Shown here: piece after piece, positions 17,053-25,539 of the stretch
Position numbering within the stretch: the first letter of the stretch is position 1
How the letters are laid out: each line of letters starts with the position of its first letter
NCBI GenBank assembly: GCA_050045915.1
Contig: JBNGCR010000003.1
Location: forward strand, 20,378 to 84,377
Direction: 5' to 3'
Length of the DNA: 64,000 nucleotides
From: Limnospira sp050045915
Lineage (GTDB): Bacteria > Cyanobacteriota > Cyanobacteriia > Cyanobacteriales > Microcoleaceae
Position numbers and translations under genes: made by a program
Notes under the pieces: generated by a model
Seen by the model: the letters and a program-made list of their open reading frames with translations, nothing else
Databases searched by the model: none
Told to the model about the DNA's origin: nothing

Positions 17053-17274
17053 CTAAAACACTGATAAAAACTCGGTTTCTCTGTGGCGGGTGGGGGTTCA
17101 GAAGCCACCAGATGGCCCGATCGCCCTTGATTGTCCCCCGCCCTTGATTGACCTGCCTTTTTCAACCTGCGATCGCCCATCTACAAAACCTGAGAGCGTG
17201 GTAATCTAAAGGCAGTTCGTTATCTCCCCAAGAGGTAACTATCTGAATTAGTTGAACATAATTAACAAATTAAT

Positions 17275-17700
17275 ATGAATTGGCTTCAAAAAAAAGCAGT
17301 CCTCGTCCCGACAGATTTCTCCGATCTGTCTTTCACCGCCCTCGAACCCGCCCGAGAATTTGTAAAAGAAATCTCCCAAGTTCACGTCCTGCACGTCCTC
17401 CCCAAATTGCATCCCGCCGAACCGGGGATGGTATGGAAAGCCGTCAGTTCAGAGTCCCGCCGACAACACGCCGAAGCCGCCCTGAGAACCCAGTTGCAAG
17501 AACGGGGTTATGAGGGGGTACAGGTTCAAATTGCGATCGGCACTCCCAGCCATGAAATTGTAGACTATGCAAAAGACAGGGGCATCGAATTGATCGTCAT
17601 GCCCACCCACGGCTACACGGGGGTTAAACGGGTTTTGATCGGGTCGGTGGCCGGACAGGTAGCCCGCCTCGCCCACTGTCCGGTTTTGTTATTACATTAG
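17275..17700 (+). CDS. universal stress protein (UspA family)
   Basis: A 141-residue single-domain Usp. It has the N-terminal strand VLVPTDFSD and the C-terminal ATP-binding signature GYTGVKRVLIGSVAGQVAR (G-2X-G-9X-G-S/A). It is probably a cytosolic ATP-binding stress or signalling protein whose partner is unknown. It is preceded by an AT-rich leader and followed by a perfect GC-rich hairpin. Confidence 0.92.
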   Translation: MNWLQKKAVLVPTDFSDLSFTALEPAREFVKEISQVHVLHVLPKLHPAEPGMVWKAVSSESRRQHAEAALRTQLQERGYEGVQVQIAIGTPSHEIVDYAKDRGIELIVMPTHGYTGVKRVLIGSVAGQVARLAHCPVLLLH

Positions 17701-17713
17701 CCCCCACCCCCAA

Positions 17714-17739
17714 CCCCTCCCCCAATTTTGGGGGAGGGG
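17714..17739. repeat. 12-bp-stem palindrome after uspA
   Basis: CCCCTCCCCCAA paired with TTGGGGGAGGGG around a 2-base loop. It is a widespread cyanobacterial palindrome and may act as a terminator, although no T run follows. Confidence 0.75.
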
Positions 17740-17740
17740 A

Positions 17741-17976
17741 GTGCAAATTAGCCCTCATATCATGTCCGCTTAAACAGTTATGATTCCTGGGTGCCATCTT
17801 CTGAAGCGGCTTCAAACTTTTGCCTATTGCCTCTTGCCTATTGCCTTTTCTCGGGGGAGTGCAAATTAGCCCTCATATCATGTCCGCTTAAACAGTTATG
17901 ATTCCTGGGTGCCATCTTCTGAAGCGGCTTCAAACTTTTGCCTATTGCCTCTTGCCTATTGCCTTTTCTCGGGGGA
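17741..17976 (+). repeat. two tandem copies of a 118-bp sequence
   Basis: Copy 1 is 17741-17858 and copy 2 is 17859-17976; a few bases of a third start at 17977. Each ends in the short repeat TTGCCTATTGCCTCTTGCC. A further triple of TAATCTGCG follows at about 17990-18016. No coding frame fits. Confidence 0.9.
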
Positions 17977-18044
17977 GTGCAATAATCGTGTAATCTGCGT
18001 AATCTGCGTAATCTGCGGACGGAAATAGGAGATCGCATCACCGT

Positions 18045-19619
18045 TCAACGATAATCGATATCAGTTTCTCGAAATCGTCGCAAAAACTCGATAATATCCC
18101 GATCGCCCGGATTGATGCGTAACGCCCGGGTAGCGGCGGTTCTGGCCTCCCGATCGCGGTTCAGTCGGGTCAAAGCGATCGCCTTCCCGAACCATCCCCG
18201 GGCATTATTAGAGTCAATTTCGATCGCGCGACTGTAGGCGTTGAGAGCCTGGGCATACCGCCTCAACTCCATCAAAATCGCCCCTTTCAACACCCAAACC
18301 TCCCCCAATTCGGGGTCGAGATCGAGGACATTTTCCACCGATACGATCGCCGCCTCATAATTTCCGAGACGAAATAAAGCCCGCCCCCTGGCAATCAAAG
18401 CCGGGATAAAATCGGGTTTGACGGCGATCGCGCGATCGTAAGATTCCGCCGCCCCCCGGTAGTCCCGTCGCCGGTTCATCAGCAGGTTTCCCCGCAAATA
18501 CCAGATCCCGTAATCCTCCGGTTTGATTTCGATCAGGCGATCAAAGGCTTGCAACGCCTCATCCGTCCGGTTCAGGGACATCAACACCGCCCCGCGATCG
18601 CGCCATGCCGGATAAAAGTTGGGATGGAGTTGGGTGGCGCGATCGTAGGATTGCATCGCTTCATCGTACCGCCCCAAGGAAGATAACGCATTCCCCCGAC
18701 CGTACCAAGCCGGGTAAAAATCCGCCTGCAAAGCGATCGCCCGTTCAAACGCCTCCAACGCCTCCCGCCACCGTTCCAAGCGATATAATTGGTTTCCCCG
18801 GTTCGTCCAATCCACCGCACTGAAGCGATCGTCCACTTCCGGAACTTGTAAATATCGCGAAATGGACTGCAATTCTTCGGCGGTGGGACTCGGCGGTTCG
18901 TCGCTGCTGACGTTCAAATTCAGTTGAATTCCGGACTGCAAAAACCGCTGCATCGGAATCCCTGCACTGTATCCCACCAAAACACGATCGCTCATTCGCG
19001 TCGTTTCATCGTAGAGGATCTGACCCTCCGTCATCCCGTGGATGCCGATCACCCGGCCCTCGGTATCCAAAATCGGCGCCCCGCTCATTCCCAACCCCGT
19101 CAAATTGGTATAAAACAAATCGTAACCCCGCGAAAACGGTTCTTTCACGAAGGCGAGTTTGTAGGCTTCGCTCACCAGCAACCCGGCGGTGAAGCTGCGA
19201 TCTCGAGATTCCGGCCAGCCGGAAATAAAAATATGTCGCGAGTCGGCATCGTAATTATAATCGGCAATTTCGGCGACGGGATAGGTGCGATCGCTCTCGA
19301 ATTGCAACATGGCCAAATCGATTCCCGGCAATTTGATCACGCGATCATAATCGAGGGGATACCGTTCCCCGCCATCGGTGACGATGGTATATTCGTCGGG
19401 ACTGCGGACGACGTGGTTGGCCGTGAGGACGTAGTAAACATTATCTTCCCTGGCAATAATCACCCCGGAACCGGGATTGATGCCGTCGATGCGGACGGTG
19501 ACGCGGCGACTGAGGCGATCGATTTCCCCCGCCATCAGCGCGATCGCATTTCCTGAAAATATCAATATCGCTGCCATTCCGACAATAGCCGCACTCAACC
19601 CCTTCCGAATTCGCTTCAT
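18045..19619 (-). CDS. trypsin-like serine protease with C-terminal TPR repeats
   Basis: ATG 19619 (MKRIRKGLSAAIVG) is preferred over a TTG at 19652 because GGAAGG precedes it. The 524-residue product has an N-terminal signal or anchor helix (about 8-30). The protease domain has H69 in TANHVV, D101 in GIDLAML and S179 in GLGMSGAPIL, a complete triad. Residues 260-515 are about six or seven TPR units (for example YPAWYGRGNALSSLGRYDEA). It is probably periplasmic or lumen-facing, with the TPRs recruiting a partner. It is a single gene with gene-free DNA on both sides. Confidence 0.88.
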   Translation of the reverse strand: MKRIRKGLSAAIVGMAAILIFSGNAIALMAGEIDRLSRRVTVRIDGINPGSGVIIAREDNVYYVLTANHVVRSPDEYTIVTDGGERYPLDYDRVIKLPGIDLAMLQFESDRTYPVAEIADYNYDADSRHIFISGWPESRDRSFTAGLLVSEAYKLAFVKEPFSRGYDLFYTNLTGLGMSGAPILDTEGRVIGIHGMTEGQILYDETTRMSDRVLVGYSAGIPMQRFLQSGIQLNLNVSSDEPPSPTAEELQSISRYLQVPEVDDRFSAVDWTNRGNQLYRLERWREALEAFERAIALQADFYPAWYGRGNALSSLGRYDEAMQSYDRATQLHPNFYPAWRDRGAVLMSLNRTDEALQAFDRLIEIKPEDYGIWYLRGNLLMNRRRDYRGAAESYDRAIAVKPDFIPALIARGRALFRLGNYEAAIVSVENVLDLDPELGEVWVLKGAILMELRRYAQALNAYSRAIEIDSNNARGWFGKAIALTRLNRDREARTAATRALRINPGDRDIIEFLRRFRETDIDYR

Positions 19620-19844
19620 CCCCAACCTTCCCAATATCTGCGGGGTTGACAATACTCAACCCCATTCCCTACTTCTGGTTGGAGGTGATCGATCCGGTTC
19701 CGCAGTCAAATTCCCGTGATGGAATTTATGGAATTTTAGATTTTAGATTCTCCCCCGTCCCCGACTCCCGACTCCCGATTCCCGACTCCCTGTTCATATA
19801 AACTGTATAGGGAAAAATTTTCCCCCGATATTTGAGGAACTGCG

Positions 19845-20630
19845 ATGCTGGCGAAACGAATTTTGCCCTGTCTGGACGTGAAGGCCGGCCGGGTGGTCAA
19901 GGGTGTGAATTTTGTCGATCTCAAAGATGCCGGAGATCCGGTGGAATTGGCCGCCGCCTACAACGAGGCGGGGGCCGACGAGTTGGTGTTTCTGGACATC
20001 ACCGCCACCCACGAAGACCGGGACATCATCATCGATGTGGTCTACCGGACCGCCGAACAGGTGTTTATCCCCCTCACCGTCGGGGGGGGTATCCAAAACT
20101 TAGAGATAATTAAAAATTTGTTAAGGGCGGGGGCCGATAAAGTCAGTATCAACTCGGCGGCGGTTCGCGACCCGGAATTTATCAATCGGGCGAGCGATCG
20201 CTTCGGTGCCCAGTGTATTGTAGTCGCGATCGACGCCCGCCGCCGCACCGATCCGGAAAATCCCGGTTGGGACGTTTTCGTGCGGGGAGGCCGGGAAAAT
20301 ACGGGCTTGGACGCGATCGCCTGGGCGCAGGAAGTGACGAAAAGGGGCGCGGGAGAGCTTCTGGTGACGAGTATGGACGCGGACGGAACCCAGGCGGGCT
20401 ACGACCTAGAACTGACCCGAACCATCGCGGAAATGGTCGAAATTCCGGTGATCGCGTCGGGCGGTGCGGGGACCTGCGAGCACATCTACGAAGCCCTGAC
20501 CCAGGGACGGGCCGAAGCCGCCCTGCTGGCCTCCCTCTTACATTACGGACAGTTAAGCGTCTCGGAAATCAAATCTTACCTAGCCGACCGCCAGATCCCC
20601 ACCCGAAATCTCGACCCTCAGCCCCTGTAA
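19845..20630 (+). CDS. hisF: imidazole glycerol phosphate synthase, cyclase subunit
   Basis: A 261-residue (beta/alpha)8 barrel. It has the expected LAKRILPCLDVKAGRVVKG start, with the general-acid/base Asp in CLD. A second catalytic Asp lies in TSMDADGTQAGYDL, and the phosphate-binding segments are LTVGGGI and VIASGGAGT. With HisH it converts PRFAR and ammonia to IGP and AICAR in histidine synthesis. No other his genes are nearby, as is usual for dispersed his genes in cyanobacteria. Confidence 0.97.
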   Translation: MLAKRILPCLDVKAGRVVKGVNFVDLKDAGDPVELAAAYNEAGADELVFLDITATHEDRDIIIDVVYRTAEQVFIPLTVGGGIQNLEIIKNLLRAGADKVSINSAAVRDPEFINRASDRFGAQCIVVAIDARRRTDPENPGWDVFVRGGRENTGLDAIAWAQEVTKRGAGELLVTSMDADGTQAGYDLELTRTIAEMVEIPVIASGGAGTCEHIYEALTQGRAEAALLASLLHYGQLSVSEIKSYLADRQIPTRNLDPQPL

Positions 20631-20736
20631 TTTCCTTCCTGTGGGGGGTTGCTCGAAATGCCCAACTAAATTTTGGAATCTCGGCTCAGTTACAAAACTC
20701 CTGTTAGAATAGAGGAAATGTTACGAAACGTAACTT

Positions 20737-20949
20737 ATGCTGATTCCTATTCTAATAATTGACGTCGCCCTGGTGGCCTGGTCCGTGCATCTGATGCAGC
20801 AGGCCGCCCGCTATCGGGAGTTTTCCTTCGTCCTGGCGGGCATTTTGGTAGCCATTTCGGCTGCCGCGATGGTCGTGGTTTACTTTCTCATGGGGTCTTG
20901 TATCGACCACCTCACCCAAATCTCCAATCACCCCCATCCTTATATGTGA
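20737..20949 (+). CDS. small two-helix membrane protein
   Basis: 70 residues with two hydrophobic helices (about 2-22 and 30-54) and a short His-rich tail. No family is recognised. It is accepted on composition and on its position between hisF and tRNA-Ala. Confidence 0.5.
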   Translation: MLIPILIIDVALVAWSVHLMQQAARYREFSFVLAGILVAISAAAMVVVYFLMGSCIDHLTQISNHPHPYM

Positions 20950-21045
20950 GGGGGCGCATCCGCCCCAATTTGAAAGCCGTCCAAAAATTTTCTCAAAAAT
21001 CTTGACACACCCCCGACAGTTGAGATACATTAGAAGATACGGCTT

Positions 21046-21118
21046 GGGGCTATAGCTCAGTTGGTAGAGCGCCTCAATGGCATTGAGGAAGTCAGCGGTT
21101 CGAGTCCGCTTAGCTCCA
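21046..21118 (+). tRNA. tRNA-Ala (GGC)
   Basis: 73 bases form a full cloverleaf. The acceptor stem is GGGGCTA/TAGCTCC with one G-U pair, followed by the D-arm GCTC...GAGC. The anticodon arm is CCTCA-ATGGCAT-TGAGG, and the T-arm is AGCGG-TTCGAGT-CCGCT. CCA is not encoded. Confidence 0.97.
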
Positions 21119-21266
21119 TTTTCCAAGCGACCCCATTCAGAATCGGACTCGGTGCGATCGCTGAACGGCGACTTCTCTGAGCTGTTCTCTATCCATCGAT
21201 AGTGGCCAAATTCAGAAAAAAGTCGCTATTATCTGGAAGATGGACAGAACGTGCGGGTTGTGTCCG

Positions 21267-21297
21267 GGGCCTTGCAAACCAATATTTGACAAGGCCC
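21267..21297. other. hairpin in the spacer after tRNA-Ala
   Basis: GGGCCTTG pairs perfectly with CAAGGCCC across a 15-base loop. No T run follows. It may be a structured leader of the downstream genes or a weak terminator. Apart from this hairpin, nothing was recognised in the 260-base spacer. Confidence 0.4.
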
Positions 21298-21378
21298 AAG
21301 AGGTGAGTATGATCCGGTAAGGAAGCATTCATTTCAACCTCCTCCATTGATCAACTTAATTTAAGACAACGATCGGCT

Positions 21379-21783
21379 GTGCCATCTCCAAAAGCTCAGA
21401 AAATTGACCTGAATGATGAGTACCCCTGTCCCTGTCGGCGGCGGGGGAAGCTCGTCCCGATTACCCTGACAGATGCCTTCGGGTGCGATCGCTGTCAGCA
21501 AATTTTCGTTGTTGACGAAAGCGGGTACTCCCTGGAACAACTCTCGACCCACTACCCCTACAAACAGGTGTGGCGGTGGACCGGGCAGCAGTGGAACCGG
21601 GCCACCCCCGGCCTGCGATCGCACTACCTGCCCCTCGCCCTGGGGATGCTCCTGGTGCCCCTGGTGATTTGGTTGCCCCTGGCAATGTACTCCCCCGGCC
21701 CCAACATCTTGCTTTGGGCGATGGTGGCTGTTATGCTGGCGATGTTGCCCGCGCTCATGGTTTGGCTCGCTTACAGGCGTTAA
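21379..21783 (+). CDS. zinc-ribbon/two-TM protein upstream of the ProA-like gene
   Basis: 134 residues. The N-terminal part has a CPC...CDRC pattern (PCPCRRRGKLVPI, then AFGCDRCQQIF) typical of a small zinc ribbon. The C-terminal 50 residues are two adjacent membrane helices. It ends five bases before the ProA-like start, so the two are almost surely cotranscribed. The function is unknown. Confidence 0.75.
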   Translation: MPSPKAQKIDLNDEYPCPCRRRGKLVPITLTDAFGCDRCQQIFVVDESGYSLEQLSTHYPYKQVWRWTGQQWNRATPGLRSHYLPLALGMLLVPLVIWLPLAMYSPGPNILLWAMVAVMLAMLPALMVWLAYRR

Positions 21784-21788
21784 GCTCA

Positions 21789-23054
21789 ATGATCATCGAC
21801 GATTTCAGTGCTTCCCCCGCTCCCATCAATCCGGTTCGTCGGGCTTACTCCGCCAGCCTCGAATTGACACAGATCCCAGGAGAAGCGCGAAGTCGGGCGC
21901 TACGGGTGATGGCTGATGCCTTGCAGCGGAGACAGAACGACATCCTGGAAGCCAACACCCTGGATTTGGAAGCCAGCCGGGAAATGGAGGTTCCGGAACT
22001 GATCGGAGAGTGGTTGAAGCTGACACCGAAACGCCTGGAAACCACCGTCGAGATCCTGAAACGGCTCGGCGACCTCCCCGACCCCATCGGGCGGGTGATG
22101 AGCGCCCCCTACCAACTCGAACAGTGCCAGGGCTACTATCAATTCATCCCCTTGGGCGCGATCGCCCTCATTTACGAAGCCTTTCCCGAACTCGGGGCGA
22201 TCGCGGCTGGATTTTGCCTGAAAACGGCGAACAGCTTGATTTTGATGGGGGGAAGCGAAGCCCACTATTCCAACCAGACGATCGCCGCCACCCTCCAATC
22301 TGCCTTGGAAGACGCAGGAATGCCTCCGGGATGTCTCGAAGCCATCTCCGCCGACTCCGACCACCCCATCTCCAACTTAGTCACCCAAGACCGCCACATC
22401 AATCTCGTCATCCCCTACGGACGCCCCCAACTCATCCAACAGGTGGTCAACCAGGCCACCGTCCCGGTACTCAAATCGGCGATGGGAAATTGTTACCTCT
22501 ACTGGTCCGCCACGGCTAACGTCGATTTGGCTCGGTGGATGATCCTCGAAAGCTATCGAAGCGAACCCGACCCGGTGAACGCGATCGAAAAAGTCCTCAT
22601 CGACCCCAACCAAAAGACCTCCTCCCTGGTGCGACTGTGGAACAGCCTGCGGGAGGAAGGGTTTGAACTGCGCGGCGATCGCGAACTGGTCGAAAACTTT
22701 CCCGAACTGACCCTGGCCGAATTCGCCGAGTGGTCTAATCCCTATTTGAACAAAACCGTCGCGTTCCGATTCGTCGAAAACCTCGAAAGTGCGATCGCTT
22801 GGATGAACCAGTACAGCAGCAACCACGCCAACTGTCTCGCCACCGAATCCTACAGCGAAAGCCGTCAATTCGCCCAAAACGCCAACAGCGCCCTCACCTT
22901 CATCAACACATCCCCCCGATTTTCGCGCCATCAAAACCGAGGGGATGCCATTTTTTTGGGAATGTCAAATCAGAAAGGATACCGTCGCGGCCTGATCAGC
23001 CTAGAAACCCTCACCACCCTCAAACACGTCGTCCAAGGAAACGGTAAGGTGTGA
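21789..23054 (+). CDS. glutamate-5-semialdehyde dehydrogenase (ProA)-like protein without catalytic Cys
   Basis: 421 residues, the length of ProA, matching the family along its whole length: ALRVMADALQRRQNDILEAN, IPLGAIALIYEAFPELGAIA and LILMGGSEAHYSN. The active-site segment of ProA, normally PAACNAxE, reads PDPVNAIE here, placing V263 where the nucleophilic Cys should be. It therefore probably cannot reduce gamma-glutamyl phosphate by the thioester mechanism. It may be a paralogue with a structural, regulatory or altered role. The start was taken as ATG 21789, right after the upstream gene; the open frame extends further upstream through that gene. Confidence 0.85.
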   Translation: MIIDDFSASPAPINPVRRAYSASLELTQIPGEARSRALRVMADALQRRQNDILEANTLDLEASREMEVPELIGEWLKLTPKRLETTVEILKRLGDLPDPIGRVMSAPYQLEQCQGYYQFIPLGAIALIYEAFPELGAIAAGFCLKTANSLILMGGSEAHYSNQTIAATLQSALEDAGMPPGCLEAISADSDHPISNLVTQDRHINLVIPYGRPQLIQQVVNQATVPVLKSAMGNCYLYWSATANVDLARWMILESYRSEPDPVNAIEKVLIDPNQKTSSLVRLWNSLREEGFELRGDRELVENFPELTLAEFAEWSNPYLNKTVAFRFVENLESAIAWMNQYSSNHANCLATESYSESRQFAQNANSALTFINTSPRFSRHQNRGDAIFLGMSNQKGYRRGLISLETLTTLKHVVQGNGKV

Positions 23055-23113
23055 CAATTAACAATTAACAATTAACAATTAATAATTATCAATTATTAAT
23101 TATTAATTATCAA
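23055..23113. repeat. AT-rich simple repeat (AATTAACAATTAA type)
   Basis: Iterations of ACAATTA/ATTAATA fill the spacer between the convergent ProA-like and desC genes. Similar tracts occur at 28685-28723, 39826-39894 and 63517-63550. Confidence 0.85.
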
Positions 23114-23119
23114 TGATTC

Positions 23120-23935
23120 TTAGTCCGCCGCGACCAGTTTGACATTTTTCGCCAAACCTAAGATTTGCAGCAGCCGGATTGTCATCCAAGTTAGATCAAT
23201 TTCCCACCATTTCAAGCCGTGGCGAGCCGAATATTGGAAAGCGTGGTGGTTGTTGTGCCAGCCTTCGCCGTAGGTGACGAGAGCCACCCACCAGCAGTTT
23301 TTCGATTCATCCTTGGAATCGTAGGTTTGATAGCCAAACTTGTGGGTGGCACTGTTGACAAACCAGGTGCAGTGGAAGACGGCGACGATACGGAAAAACA
23401 GCCCCCACACGACAAACGGCCAGCCACCCAGGAAATAGAGGAGGATACCCAAGGCGATCTGGATGGGAATGAAATAAGTTTGGAAAAACTGGTAAACCGG
23501 ATCTTGATTGATGTCCTTGGTGAAACGGGGGATGTCGGCTTTAGCCGGAACTTCCGACAGCATCCAGCCCAAGTGACTCCACCAGAACCCTTTATTAGAA
23601 TCGTGGGGATCCAGAGGTTGGTCCGAGTAGAGATGGTGGATGCGGTGCAAGCCCACCCACTGGATCGGGCCCCCCTGACAGGCCAAAGTCCCGCAGAATA
23701 CAAAAAAATACTCCAACCACTTGGGTGTCTCAAAACTGCGGTGCGTCACCAGACGGTGATATCCCAGGGTGATCCCCAGTCCACCCGTCACCCAGTGTAA
23801 AAAGATGGCCACACCAACAGCGGCCCAGCTAAAATTACTCGGTAGCAGCACGAACAGCGCACCGATGTGGAGAATGGCCATAAAGCCGATTGTCATCCAA
23901 TCGATCTTCAGTTTGGTTTCAGTTGCAATCGTCAT
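23120..23935 (-). CDS. desC: acyl-lipid delta-9 desaturase
   Basis: A 271-residue membrane di-iron desaturase. It has the three histidine boxes HRLVTH, HRIHH and HNNHH, four hydrophobic stretches and the soluble-loop sequence DPHDSNKGFWWSHLGWM. It introduces the first double bond into C16/C18 chains esterified to membrane lipids, using ferredoxin. A spacer of about 65 bases separates it from the divergent PLP enzyme gene. Confidence 0.93.
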   Translation of the reverse strand: MTIATETKLKIDWMTIGFMAILHIGALFVLLPSNFSWAAVGVAIFLHWVTGGLGITLGYHRLVTHRSFETPKWLEYFFVFCGTLACQGGPIQWVGLHRIHHLYSDQPLDPHDSNKGFWWSHLGWMLSEVPAKADIPRFTKDINQDPVYQFFQTYFIPIQIALGILLYFLGGWPFVVWGLFFRIVAVFHCTWFVNSATHKFGYQTYDSKDESKNCWWVALVTYGEGWHNNHHAFQYSARHGLKWWEIDLTWMTIRLLQILGLAKNVKLVAAD

Positions 23936-24000
23936 GAATATTCAGATTTATTAATGGACGAGTCCCATTGGCGTCATAATATGCAGCGCCCACATAGACC

Positions 24001-25248
24001 GTGAATCAGGTGATGAGACAAAGCACTGAGCAGCTACATCGAGCCCAACAGGCACTATCCCCGATTTTTTCCGGAATTGACGCGCAGGTCAAGCACAATC
24101 TCGGGCGAGTTTTGGATGCTTTCCGTCGATATCGGGTGGGAACCCATCATTTTGCCGGAGTTTCCGGCTACGGACACGACGATCTGGGTCGTCAGACTTT
24201 CGATCGCGTAGTTGCGGACATCATGGGAGCCCCGGCAGCGGCGGTACGGGTGCAGTTCGTTTCTGGAACTCACGCGATCGCCTCAGCCCTGTTCGGTTGT
24301 CTGCGTCCGGGAGATGAGATGCTGGCCGTGGCCGGTTCTCCCTACGATACCCTCGAAGAGGTTATCGGTTTGCGCGGACAAGGTCAAGGTTCCCTAATAG
24401 AGTTTGGCATAGTCTACCGCGAATTGGGTCTAACCGCAGACGGAAATCTAGATTGGCCAGCCTTGGAGACGGCAATTTCTCCCCGCACCCGCCTGGTGTT
24501 GATCCAGCGATCCTGTGGCTATTCGTGGCGATCGAGTCTTTCCATCGCCGATATCGAAAAAATCGTCCGCATCGTCAAACGGCAAAATCCCGACACGATC
24601 TGTTTCGTCGATAACTGCTATGGCGAATTCGTCGAAGACCGGGAACCCCCGGCTGTGGGGGCGGATTTGATCGCCGGTTCTTTGATCAAAAATCCCGGCG
24701 GCACCATCATGACCGCCGGGGGCTACGTCGCCGGACGCGCAGATCTGGTCGAAGCGGCTGCCTGTCGCCTCACCGCCCCCGGTATCGGCAGCAGCGGGGG
24801 GGCTACCTTCGATCAGAACCGCCTGCTGTTCCAGGGCTTATTTCTCGCCCCTCAGATGGTGGGGGAAGCCCTGAAGGGAAATCACCTGACAGCCTATATT
24901 TTTGACCAACTCGGCTACCGGGTTAACCCCGCACCGATGACCCCCAGGCGAGATATGATCCAGGCGATCGAACTGGGTTCACCGGAACGGCTGATCGCCT
25001 TCTGTCGGGCGATCCAGCAACATTCCCCCATCGGTTCCTACCTCGATCCGGTGCCGGCGGGAATGCCGGGATACGAAAGCCAGTTGGTGATGGCTGGGGG
25101 AACTTTTATTGATGGGAGTACCTCGGAATTGTCCGCCGACGGACCGCTGCGGGAACCCTACATTGTCTTCTGTCAGGGGGGGACGCACTGGACCCATGTG
25201 GCGATCGCGTTGGAAGCCGCAATTGATGCGATCGGGCCGAAGGATTAG
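24001..25248 (+). CDS. PLP-dependent enzyme, PF06838 (aluminium-resistance/Met gamma-lyase-like)
   Basis: A 415-residue fold-type I PLP enzyme. It has VQFVSGTHAIASALFG, CFVDNCYGEFVE (the Asp that contacts the pyridine nitrogen) and GSLIKNPGGTIM, with the Lys that forms the Schiff base. The C-terminal YIVFCQGG is also typical. The family is annotated as methionine gamma-lyase-like or aluminium resistance, but its true substrate is poorly defined. It starts at GTG 24001; ATG 24013 is an alternative. Confidence 0.88.
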   Translation: MNQVMRQSTEQLHRAQQALSPIFSGIDAQVKHNLGRVLDAFRRYRVGTHHFAGVSGYGHDDLGRQTFDRVVADIMGAPAAAVRVQFVSGTHAIASALFGCLRPGDEMLAVAGSPYDTLEEVIGLRGQGQGSLIEFGIVYRELGLTADGNLDWPALETAISPRTRLVLIQRSCGYSWRSSLSIADIEKIVRIVKRQNPDTICFVDNCYGEFVEDREPPAVGADLIAGSLIKNPGGTIMTAGGYVAGRADLVEAAACRLTAPGIGSSGGATFDQNRLLFQGLFLAPQMVGEALKGNHLTAYIFDQLGYRVNPAPMTPRRDMIQAIELGSPERLIAFCRAIQQHSPIGSYLDPVPAGMPGYESQLVMAGGTFIDGSTSELSADGPLREPYIVFCQGGTHWTHVAIALEAAIDAIGPKD

Positions 25249-25465
25249 AAACCGGGTTTTTATGAAAATTTGGCATGGGAACCGAAGTAGTTCAGTAGTT
25301 CAGTCGGGTGGGTTAGGCGCAGCCATAATTTTTCGGAACAACCCACAACTTTTCATCCGCGCCGTAACCCACCATTTCCTTTTTAATGCACAGAAGGTCA
25401 TCCGGTCTGGTTAAATATCATCGCATCAACCATATTAGAACTATTCGATCCAAACGAGAGATTTA

Positions 25466-25528
25466 GAAACCGGGTTTTTACCAAAATTTTGGATCGGAAC
25501 CGAAAACTGTCTCAAAAAACCCGGTTTC
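25466..25528. repeat. hairpin-forming interspersed repeat (GAAACCGGGTTTTT)
   Basis: GAAACCGGGTTTTT and its inverse form the two ends of a 63-base element next to the stop of the leftward transporter gene. A half copy begins at 25248. It may serve as a terminator for both flanking genes. The rest of 25249-25539 holds nothing else recognised. Confidence 0.7.
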
Positions 25529-25539
25529 TTGCCAACCTG

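Noticed and set aside
17741..17976. Possible CRISPR array or RNA gene
   Set aside because: Only two tandem 118-bp copies with no spacers, no cas genes and no known RNA fold.
21250..21345. Candidate SRP 4.5S RNA (CCGG...AAGGAAGCA)
   Set aside because: The helix-8 loop sequence does not match the conserved GGAA/AGCA pattern and the outer stem does not pair.
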